Assembly: GCA_003158365.1 (NCBI GenBank)
Contig: PMIW01000131.1
Coordinates: 1 to 6,563 of the forward strand
DNA: 6,563 nt
Direction: 5' to 3'
Origin: Ignavibacteriota bacterium
GTDB taxonomy: Bacteria; Bacteroidota; Ignavibacteria; Tepidaquicellales; Tepidaquicellaceae
Under the pieces are notes generated by a model. That model searched no databases, was not told where the DNA came from, and was given only the letters and a program-made list of their open reading frames with translations. Position 1 is the first letter of the stretch. Each line of letters begins with the position of its first letter. The translations under genes were made by a program, and so were the position numbers. Of this stretch, positions 1-5,733 are shown in pieces.

Positions 1-95
1 GCGACCACATCACCCGACATGCTGTCCCATGCCACCCTGACCTGGTAGTCCGTGCCGTACCAGCTGATTTTCGATTGAATTTCGTGTGAATCCAC
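1..95 (-). CDS. 5' end of an unidentified gene with GTG start, cut by the window edge
   Basis: An open frame reads from a GTG at 95-93 leftward past base 1, giving 31 complete codons. It starts MDSHEIQSKISWYGTDYQ and continues with an aromatic and valine-rich stretch. The GTG is the only usable start after an in-frame TAA at 122-120, and an AAGGAG lies 5 nt upstream, which is strong support for a real start. Nothing in the 31 residues looks like a signal peptide or membrane segment. I do not recognise the family; the alternating hydrophobic/polar pattern suggests beta strands, which is inference. GC is about 63% over 1-60, far above the right part of the window. It lies in the same direction as the rubrerythrin gene, 127 bp downstream of its stop, so co-transcription is possible but not shown. 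A chance short open frame in GC-rich DNA remains an alternative. Confidence 0.55.
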   Translation of the reverse strand, partial: MDSHEIQSKISWYGTDYQVRVAWDSMSGDVV

Positions 96-100
96 AAGTG

Positions 101-106
101 CTCCTT
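101..106 (-). promoter_or_regulatory. Strong Shine-Dalgarno sequence for the left-edge gene
   Basis: The minus strand reads AAGGAG, then five bases, then GTG. This site decides the GTG start. It is unusual here because none of the other starts in the window (759, 2904, 3124, 3954, 5734) is preceded by a comparable purine motif, as expected for Bacteroidota-like translation. Confidence 0.5.
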
Positions 107-222
107 GATTGCAACAGGGTTATGCAGACTCCATTTTCAGGCTCTTGAGCGGGAAAGTGCTTATTATCCGCTGGTTATCTGCGGCTCAAGACATAGCGCG
201 GAACACCGTGTCGAGATGTTAT

Positions 223-759
223 CTAATAATGATCCTCTACAAGCTCGAAATACGCCTTGGGATGTTTGCATACAGGACACGTAGTCAGGGCTTCGGCACC
301 CTCATGGATATGTCCGCAATTCCTGCACCGCCATCGAACCTTTTCTTCTTTCGCGAAGTGCCTGTTTGATTCTATCTCTTCCAGCAGCTTCATGTAGCGT
401 TCCTGGTGAGACTTTTCGATCATCCCGATCGACTCCAGTACAAACGCAATCTCCGGAAACCCTTCTTCCCGTGCCTCCCGTGCCATGCGAGGATACATAT
501 CGGTACATTCGTCAAGTTCTCCCGCGGCTGCCGCACGCAGATTGTCAACGGTGGATCCGATGCCACTCAGGTATTTGAGATGCAGCTTGGCGTGCTCTCG
601 CTCATTGTCGGCTGTTTCCAGGAATAATGCCGCTATCTGTTCATATCCTTCTTTTTTTGCAACACTTGCAAAATAAGTGTACTTGTTTCTTGCCTGCGAC
701 TCACCTGCAAATGCCGCAAGTAAATTTTTTTCCGTCTTTGTTCCTTTTAAATTTTTCAT
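223..759 (-). CDS. rbr: Rubrerythrin (diiron peroxidase with C-terminal rubredoxin-like domain)
   Basis: This cytoplasmic non-haem iron protein reduces hydrogen peroxide to water in anaerobes and microaerophiles, taking electrons from rubredoxin/NADH donors. The 178 residues match the usual length. Residues 1-135 form the four-helix ferritin-like domain, with the expected diiron ligands Glu20, Glu53-x-x-His56, Glu81, Glu84 and Glu115-x-x-His118. A linker leads to a rubredoxin-like Fe(Cys)4 domain with Cys145-x2-Cys148 and Cys161-x2-Cys164, followed by the typical HPKAYFE ending. No key residue is missing. The ATG at 759 fits the family N-terminus (MKNLKGTKTEKNL); no clear ribosome-binding site precedes it. 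The stop is TAG. The 3' half is GC-rich (58% over 421-480) while the 5' end is AT-rich like the right flank, suggesting transfer or mosaicism. The upstream AT palindrome could be a peroxide-responsive operator. The family call is secure; the regulation is inferred. Confidence 0.97.
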   Translation of the reverse strand: MKNLKGTKTEKNLLAAFAGESQARNKYTYFASVAKKEGYEQIAALFLETADNEREHAKLHLKYLSGIGSTVDNLRAAAAGELDECTDMYPRMAREAREEGFPEIAFVLESIGMIEKSHQERYMKLLEEIESNRHFAKEEKVRWRCRNCGHIHEGAEALTTCPVCKHPKAYFELVEDHY

Positions 760-775
760 AACTTTTTTAAAATTA

Positions 776-791
776 ATTATAATTTTATAAT
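776..791 (-). promoter_or_regulatory. AT-only palindrome upstream of rubrerythrin, possible PerR/Fur-type operator
   Basis: Bases 776-791 form an inverted repeat, ATTATA and TATAAT around a 4-nt centre (a 7-bp match if the centre is only 2 nt). It lies 17-32 bp upstream of the rubrerythrin ATG and includes a TATAAT on the minus strand (781-776) that could serve as a -10 element. PerR boxes in Firmicutes have the form TTATAAT-N-ATTATAA; this site has the same half-sites with the centre one base shorter. PerR often controls rubrerythrin genes, which is why it is listed. The surrounding DNA is almost pure A/T, so chance resemblance is quite possible, and no -35 element was found. Confidence 0.25.
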
Positions 792-821
792 TTATTATTA
801 ATTGCTTTTTCTATACAAAAC

Positions 822-845
822 CTGCAACTGCCACTGCAACTGCTT
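822..845. repeat. Four tandem CTGC-containing hexamers
   Basis: The plus strand reads CTGCAA, CTGCCA, CTGCAA, CTGCTT without gaps, equivalently a 10-bp direct repeat (822-831 and 834-843) with 12-bp period. It lies immediately beside the stop codon of the minus-strand 685-residue protein gene (847-849) and upstream of rubrerythrin. It stands out from the AT-rich DNA to its left. The copies are direct, so they form no strong hairpin and are a poor terminator. Its function is unknown. Confidence 0.6.
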
Positions 846-846
846 T

Positions 847-2904
847 TTACTTCTTCGCATTATTCTGCGCTTCACTCAGCAATTTCTGCGCTTCTGAATA
901 GTCAGGAGACTCTTCCGTCACAAGCTTTAACATCTCAATTGCCCTGTCGTAATTTCCGCCTTCGATGCTCCTTTTTCCTATTTCAAAATACATCTTGTTC
1001 TGAATTGGAATTATCTCTTTTGTTCCCTCGAATTCATATACATTTCCCGAATAAATGTCCTTCAGTCCTTTCAGCACATAGTTATTAAGGTAATCAAGCG
1101 CTTCAGTGTAACTCTTATCCGCTATTGCATCTCTTACCTTCTGAACTCTTGCATCGAATACGGAGTTCACTACCCTTTTCCTGTATGATTCTATATCCTG
1201 GTACTGCGACCAGGTCGGCGGAAAATCCGAAAGGTAAATCAGTATCTGGTTCACATTATTCGAACTTAAAGAATTCACCGTTCTCCACTTTTCATCAAAA
1301 TAATTGCCGATTGCATTTTTCATCATCACATCTATCACGGAATTTTTAAGAAAATCATCGGGAAAATCCGACATGTAAATTATTGCACTGTACCAGTCTC
1401 TCATTTCGTAATGCTTTGTTGCGAGATTGTATTTGTCGTCAAAACTTGCCGTGTGCACCGGCAGCGTCCTGTGAATTATGCATCTGTACACCGTCGAATT
1501 AATATCGTTTATTATCTGCACATTGAAAATATACACCCCGTTTAAATTGTCATTAATAATTCTCAATCCAGACACTTTAAATTTCTGCCAGTTGTTGCTG
1601 AAAATTTCCGCCTGTATTTTCGGGACTTTAACTTTTGCTGTTACATTTTTTGACGTCGTATAATTTACCGGGATTGCCAGTGTTACATCGTACATTTCAG
1701 TATTGGGGTCATAGAATCCTACTCCGACAAGTTTTATATCCACTACACCAAGGCTGTTTCTCTGTGTATTAGTTACGGTTATTTCGTTAATCTTCATCTC
1801 ATCTTTAAACACAGTCAGTAAATCGCTTTTTCTCGATTTCACCCTTTCTCCCCTGCTGATTAAATCCTGGTCTGTCTGGAACTGGTCGTTTGTCTGGTAT
1901 AAATCCGCAAACCTTTTCGACATTTTCGAAAAATATTTTATCATTTCAAAATCATAATAAAATATTTTTTTATCTGTGAGCAGTACCATTCTCGTATCAT
2001 CTGGACTTATAATTATTCTTTCCTTACCCGGTGTGTATGATTCTATCTTTGCTTCGTATATCAATCCTTCCTTTAAACTGTAAACATTTCTCTTCCCTGC
2101 GCTGTTATCATCGGATACTATATATTCAAAATTCGTACTGTAAGAAGGCACCGTAAAAAGGTTTTCGTAATTTTTTACTTCAACTGCACCGCTCGTGCTG
2201 AGCTTAAAAAATCTTAAATACGGCGGATATGCACAGGCAATAAGCTCTCCGTTAAACTCAAAATCAATTGATTTGTAATCCTTCAGTGTGTATGTTTTGT
2301 TCGGAATGCCTGTTTTTGTATCGAGGTAATTAATTGCATCATTTTTTCCTTTGCAGTAAACAATTTTTCCGTCCCTGCTGAAACTTAAAAATGTGTTTTC
2401 CTTGTATGTCATTACAGGCGTGAATTCCGCCAGCTCAAAAAGATATGAATTCGCTCCGGATGAAAAAGCAATCGCTGTCCCGTCCGGCGTAAAATCGAAA
2501 TTACCTACATCACCGGTTTCAATATCACCAATAATCTCGCCTGTCAGAACATCAGCAAGCTGAAAAGACCTGTCATCCGGCATTTTCGAAAACATCATTA
2601 TTTTATCAACATTCTTGTTAAACTTTGCCCTCAAATCAATCAGATCATCGCTCAGTTCAATCATAGCTCTCTTCGTGTATGTACCTTTATCATCAAACTT
2701 CCCGATTTCAAGATATGTACCCAGTGAAGATTTATTCACCTTTGCGGTTATTAATTCTCCTGCCGAAGTAAATGCCGCTGTCGTAAACGTACCGTCAGCT
2801 TTGAAATTTAATGCTGTTGCATCTTCAAAAACCGTTTGTGAATATGAATATGTGTAAAATAGAAGAGAAATTGCAAAAAGTACCAAAAGTTTAAATGTTT
2901 TCAT
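847..2904 (-). CDS. Exported protein with propeller-like N-terminal half and TPR-like C-terminus
   Basis: No specific function can be named. Residues 1-22 are a signal peptide (Lys2 and Lys5, hydrophobic core 6-17, probable cleavage after Tyr-Ser at Ser22/Gln23), so the protein is likely periplasmic or outer-envelope; there is no lipobox and no obvious C-terminal sorting domain. Residues about 25-320 contain repeated blade-like stretches typical of WD40/TolB-style beta-propellers, such as FTPDGTAIAFSSG (138-150), FSRDGKIVYCKGK (175-187) and SPDDTRMVLLTDKK (300-313). Residues 370-480 form a second beta-rich region with no family I recognise. From 490 on it is helical: two segments share the motif Y(M/L)SDFP (510-515, 557-562), and 643-680 is a good TPR unit (GGNYDRAIEMLKLV). 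The role is probably protein-protein interaction in the envelope. The ATG at 2904 is chosen because it places the signal peptide at the N-terminus. The gene is transcribed away from the hydrolase. Confidence 0.85.
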   Translation of the reverse strand: MKTFKLLVLFAISLLFYTYSYSQTVFEDATALNFKADGTFTTAAFTSAGELITAKVNKSSLGTYLEIGKFDDKGTYTKRAMIELSDDLIDLRAKFNKNVDKIMMFSKMPDDRSFQLADVLTGEIIGDIETGDVGNFDFTPDGTAIAFSSGANSYLFELAEFTPVMTYKENTFLSFSRDGKIVYCKGKNDAINYLDTKTGIPNKTYTLKDYKSIDFEFNGELIACAYPPYLRFFKLSTSGAVEVKNYENLFTVPSYSTNFEYIVSDDNSAGKRNVYSLKEGLIYEAKIESYTPGKERIIISPDDTRMVLLTDKKIFYYDFEMIKYFSKMSKRFADLYQTNDQFQTDQDLISRGERVKSRKSDLLTVFKDEMKINEITVTNTQRNSLGVVDIKLVGVGFYDPNTEMYDVTLAIPVNYTTSKNVTAKVKVPKIQAEIFSNNWQKFKVSGLRIINDNLNGVYIFNVQIINDINSTVYRCIIHRTLPVHTASFDDKYNLATKHYEMRDWYSAIIYMSDFPDDFLKNSVIDVMMKNAIGNYFDEKWRTVNSLSSNNVNQILIYLSDFPPTWSQYQDIESYRKRVVNSVFDARVQKVRDAIADKSYTEALDYLNNYVLKGLKDIYSGNVYEFEGTKEIIPIQNKMYFEIGKRSIEGGNYDRAIEMLKLVTEESPDYSEAQKLLSEAQNNAKK

Positions 2905-3123
2905 ATATTTATAAAATTTATATTTCTTACATTATATCATAAAATAATCAGATTTTTAATTAATGTATATGATTAACGGAATCACAAAAACTATTATCCA
3001 TAGTTTGCTATGAGCGTATTTACAGCATTAATAATTTTCGTAAAGTGAAAATGTTTTGCAAAAAATAAAATCTTTTTAATATTTTAATTTCTTTTTTTTA
3101 TAAATATATTACAAATAAAAAAT
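2905..3123. other. Divergent intergenic region between the exported protein and hydrolase genes
   Basis: This 219-bp, very AT-rich stretch must hold the promoters of the two divergent genes. No convincing open frame or RNA was seen. It contains a small hairpin (CATAG, loop TTTG, CTATG at 2999-3012) and a 10-bp palindrome TTTTGCAAAA at 3054-3063. Either could be an operator, but both are short enough to arise by chance. Upstream of the hydrolase, TATAAA and TATATT hexamers lie close to the ATG, with no clear partner -35. Confidence 0.5.
2931..2959 (-). promoter_or_regulatory. Candidate sigma-70-like promoter for the exported 685-residue protein
   Basis: On the minus strand a perfect TATAAT (2936-2931) lies 17 bp downstream of TTAAAA (2959-2954), which matches TTGACA at four of six positions. 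The -10 element ends about 26 bp from the ATG at 2904, a plausible leader length. In such AT-rich DNA TATAAT is common, and Bacteroidota primary promoters have a different consensus, so this is tentative. Confidence 0.25.
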
Positions 3124-3789
3124 ATGGATATTACCAGAAAAACAATCATTTCAAATGGATACAATATACCTTGTGTAGAAATTGAGCATCCTGAATCAAA
3201 AGGAATAATTATTTTCATTCATGGATACGGCGGAAACAAAGAAGAATTGATTGGTCCCGGATGGAGAATATCTGAATTTGGTTTTAAATCCTGCATTATC
3301 GATTTACCCGGTCACGGTGAAAGTAATGGTATTTTTGATAATAAAACCGATAAATATGTAGAAACTGTTATAGATTATTATGGGAAACATACTAAAAAAT
3401 TGGCTGTAATTGGTCATTCCATCGGCGGTAGACTTGCACTTGTTAGTAAAGCTAAAATGGTTATCGGAATTTCGCCGACTATAATTAAAGAATTCAGTAA
3501 TGAAACAAAAGCCATGATTACAGACCTGAGAAGTTATAGAGTCACAGAGTCCAATGCCGATACGCTCTGGGAACTGCACGCGAAATTACCCGATTACGAT
3601 TTTACAAAAAAAGAGAAATCACTTATATTATACGGCACAAGGGATGTACAGGAAATAATAAACGCATGTAAAAAAACAAAAGAGAATTTCACTGAAGTAT
3701 TCGAGATAGAAAAAGCAACGCATGGTGATATCCTGGTTAACGAAAAAGTAATTAGTATTATTTCCGAACACCTTATTAAGTGGATGTAG
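3124..3789 (+). CDS. Alpha/beta hydrolase, small cytoplasmic serine hydrolase
   Basis: This 221-residue protein has the alpha/beta-hydrolase fold, probably an esterase, lipase or acyl-hydrolase; the substrate cannot be read from sequence. Key elements in order: strand plus oxyanion-hole motif HGYGGNKEE (33-41), the DLPGHGES turn (60-67), the nucleophile elbow GHSIGG (97-102) with Ser99, the acid Asp174 in LYGTRD, and the catalytic His200 in ATHGD. The triad is complete. The cap between strands 6 and 7 is short (about 115-160). There is no signal peptide or membrane segment, so it is probably cytoplasmic. The ATG at 3124 gives the natural length; no Shine-Dalgarno sequence is visible. The length and motifs resemble Hydrolase_4/Abhydrolase_6-type proteins. 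It is flanked by a divergent gene on the left and a 164-bp gap on the right, so it is likely monocistronic. Confidence 0.9.
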   Translation: MDITRKTIISNGYNIPCVEIEHPESKGIIIFIHGYGGNKEELIGPGWRISEFGFKSCIIDLPGHGESNGIFDNKTDKYVETVIDYYGKHTKKLAVIGHSIGGRLALVSKAKMVIGISPTIIKEFSNETKAMITDLRSYRVTESNADTLWELHAKLPDYDFTKKEKSLILYGTRDVQEIINACKKTKENFTEVFEIEKATHGDILVNEKVISIISEHLIKWM

Positions 3790-3791
3790 TC

Positions 3792-3820
3792 AATATTAAT
3801 TTTGTTTTTTTAATATTTTA
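3792..3820 (+). terminator. Weak AT-only hairpin after the hydrolase gene
   Basis: AATATTAA (3792-3799) and TTAATATT (3810-3817) can pair as an 8-bp stem with a 10-nt T-rich loop, starting 3 nt after the stop codon. The stem has no G-C pair and is followed by only a few T residues, so termination strength is doubtful. Confidence 0.3.
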
Positions 3821-3851
3821 TATGATTTTAGCTTTTTGCTTTTTCTCTAAA

Positions 3852-3887
3852 GACTCTACAAACTCTACGGACTCTATTCACTCAATT
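3852..3887. repeat. Four tandem degenerate 9-nt units (ACTCTA core)
   Basis: The plus strand reads GACTCTACA, AACTCTACG, GACTCTATT, CACTCAATT in perfect 9-nt register; the last unit is the most diverged. It lies 62 bp after the hydrolase stop and 66 bp before the dipeptidase ATG. It differs in composition from the T-rich surroundings. The 9-nt period is a multiple of three but no open frame uses it. Its role is unknown; a protein-binding array or a decayed intergenic repeat element is possible. Confidence 0.6.
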
Positions 3888-3953
3888 TGTCTTTAATTTG
3901 CTTCAGAATTTCTTTATTTTACTTATTAATTTGTTAAAAAAATTTACTGTAAT

Positions 3954-5585
3954 ATGAAAAAATTCATAATCATCTTCTTATTCTTCTTTTCTCTGTATAA
4001 TTTCTCGAGTGCCTGCTCGAACTTTTTAGTTACAAAAGGCGCTTCCGTTGACGGCTCGTGTATGATTTGCTATATAGCCGATTCACATACATTGTACGGT
4101 GAATTATATTTCCACCCCGCTGCGGATTATCCGGATAATACCTATGTTGACGTAATAGAATGGGATACGGGCCACCTGCTTGGCAAAATTAGACAGGTCA
4201 CGCACACTCTTTCTACTGTCGGTAATATGAATGAATATCAGGTCGCAATCGGCGAAACTACTTACGGCGGTCGCGAGGAATTAAGAGATACTACTGCTAT
4301 TGTTGATTATGGAACACTTATGTATTTCGGCCTGCAGCGTGCAAAAACTGTAAGGGAAATGATTAAAGTTATTGCTGACCTTGTCGATGAATACGGATAT
4401 TGCAGTGAAGGTGAATCTTTCTCTATCTCAGATCCGAATGAATGCTGGATAATGGAAATTATCGGCAAAGGTGTCGGTAATAAAGGTGCCGTGTGGGTGG
4501 CAAGAAGAATTCCGGACGGATACATCTCCGGACACGCAAACCAGTCGCGCATTACCACTTTCCCGCTTAATGACCCCGAAAACTGTTTATATGCAAAAGA
4601 TGTTATCACTTTTGCAAAATCAAAAGGATATTTCAAAGGAAAAGATGAAGATTTTTCGTTCTGTGATGCATACAATCCTGTGGACTTCGAAGGTGCGAGA
4701 TTCTGCGAAGCAAGAGTTTGGTCGGGTTTTAACAGGGTTGCAAAAGGTATGGATAAATATCTCGATTATGCAATGGGTAAAAACCTGAAAAACAAAATGC
4801 CCCTCTGGATAAAACCCGATAAAAAAATCTCTGCTCACGATGTTATGCAGATGATGAGAGACCACTTCGAAGGAACTCCGATGGATATGAATAAAGATAT
4901 AGGCGCAGGTCCCTATACCTGTCCTTACAGATGGAGACCGCTTACCTGGAAAACAGATTCAACTCATACGTACTTTAATGAACGCGCTCTATCAACTCAG
5001 CAGACAGGTTTTTCATTCGTTGCCCAGTCACGCTCGTGGCTTCCGAATCCCATTGGCGGAATATTCTGGTTTGGTGTCGATGATACTTACAGCACTGTCT
5101 ATGCCCCTATGTACTGCGGTATTTTAAATGTACCTTCTTATTGTGCCGTCGGTAACGGCGCTATGATGGAATTCAGCGATTCGTCTTTATTCTGGATTTT
5201 TAACCAGGTGTCTAATTTCGCATATACAAGATACAATTCAATGATTCCTGAAATTCAGGCAGTTCAAAAAGAACTTGAATCAAGTTATCAGGATGAAATA
5301 AAAAATATCGATGAACAGGCAGTTGTATTGTATAACCGGAATCCTGAAGATGCACGCAGTTTTTTAACCGAATATTCGCTTTCGAAAGGCAAGCAGACTT
5401 TTCAGACCTGGAAAAATCTCTATGCATACCTTTTCACGAGGTATATGGACGGAAATATTAAAACAAAAGTGCCGGGAGAAATGAATCCTAAAGTTAATCA
5501 ACCCGGCTATAGCAGGGATTTTTACAAAATCATAGTGAAAGAAACAGGCGACAAGTTTAAAGTGAAAGAAGAAAACAGCCATTAA
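3954..5585 (+). CDS. Exported dipeptidase of peptidase family C69 (PepD-like Ntn hydrolase)
   Basis: Family C69 enzymes are N-terminal-nucleophile hydrolases that cleave dipeptides. The 543 residues begin with a signal peptide (Lys2, Lys3, hydrophobic core 4-17) ending at Ala20. Removal exposes Cys21 of CSNFLVTKGASVDGS, the expected catalytic nucleophile and free alpha-amine. Family blocks follow in order: GETTYGGRE (100-108), ISDPNECWIMEIIG (158-171), HANQSR (194-199), DHFEGTPMDM (303-312), YTCPYRWRPL (321-330) and SRSWLPNPIGGIFWFGVDD (359-377). Length is normal and the ends are intact. The enzyme probably acts in the periplasm or outside, supplying amino acids from peptides. Cys21 follows Ser-Ser-Ala, only a poor lipobox, so lipidation is less likely than ordinary cleavage. 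No Shine-Dalgarno sequence precedes the ATG. The hydrolase upstream is separated by a repeat-containing gap, so an operon is unlikely. Exact substrate is unknown. Confidence 0.95.
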   Translation: MKKFIIIFLFFFSLYNFSSACSNFLVTKGASVDGSCMICYIADSHTLYGELYFHPAADYPDNTYVDVIEWDTGHLLGKIRQVTHTLSTVGNMNEYQVAIGETTYGGREELRDTTAIVDYGTLMYFGLQRAKTVREMIKVIADLVDEYGYCSEGESFSISDPNECWIMEIIGKGVGNKGAVWVARRIPDGYISGHANQSRITTFPLNDPENCLYAKDVITFAKSKGYFKGKDEDFSFCDAYNPVDFEGARFCEARVWSGFNRVAKGMDKYLDYAMGKNLKNKMPLWIKPDKKISAHDVMQMMRDHFEGTPMDMNKDIGAGPYTCPYRWRPLTWKTDSTHTYFNERALSTQQTGFSFVAQSRSWLPNPIGGIFWFGVDDTYSTVYAPMYCGILNVPSYCAVGNGAMMEFSDSSLFWIFNQVSNFAYTRYNSMIPEIQAVQKELESSYQDEIKNIDEQAVVLYNRNPEDARSFLTEYSLSKGKQTFQTWKNLYAYLFTRYMDGNIKTKVPGEMNPKVNQPGYSRDFYKIIVKETGDKFKVKEENSH

Positions 5586-5630
5586 TTAGCTGAATAGACA
5601 GTAGTTTTTAAATAATAACGATAAAAATTC

Positions 5631-5670
5631 AAAAGACTACAATATCAGTTAAATTATTGTAGTTTTTTTT
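5631..5670 (+). terminator. Rho-independent terminator of the dipeptidase gene
   Basis: ACTACAATA (5636-5644) pairs perfectly with TATTGTAGT (5655-5663) around a 10-nt loop. The stem can extend outward through a G-T pair and four A-T pairs (5631-5634 with 5665-5668). An 8-T run (5663-5670) follows. It lies 45 bp after the dipeptidase stop. The A-run on the left could allow weaker termination in the other direction, but no gene points that way. Confidence 0.8.
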
Positions 5671-5733
5671 CTGACTTAATAACTTTCATTCTAATTTACT
5701 AATAAGTATTTTAATATAAATTAAATCCAAATA

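Noticed and set aside
144..190. CTTGAGC and GCTCAAG inverted repeat as terminator of rubrerythrin
   Set aside because: The 7-bp arms are 33 nt apart, no T-run follows on the minus strand, and a competing stem (AGCGG 148-152 with CCGCT 168-172) overlaps it. It may contribute to termination but cannot be supported.
109..369. Plus-strand open frame of 86 codons at the left end
   Set aside because: It overlaps the strongly supported rubrerythrin gene antisense, has no ribosome-binding site and no recognisable protein features.
822..887. CRISPR-like array from repeated CTGC units
   Set aside because: The units are contiguous hexamers without spacers and no cas gene is present.
2999..3012. CATAG-TTTG-CTATG hairpin as a regulatory RNA element
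   Set aside because: A 5-bp stem without supporting structure or conservation data is within chance expectation.
3886..3933. Bacteroidota-type promoter (TTTG, then TAnnTTTG) before the dipeptidase
   Set aside because: TTAATTTG at 3926-3933 matches seven of eight positions, but the available upstream TTTG is about 25 nt away rather than the expected 19-21, and the start would fall too close to the ATG.
4307..4675. Minus-strand open frame of 122 codons inside the dipeptidase gene
   Set aside because: It is fully antisense to conserved C69 family blocks and its translation has no recognisable family signature, so it is a shadow frame.
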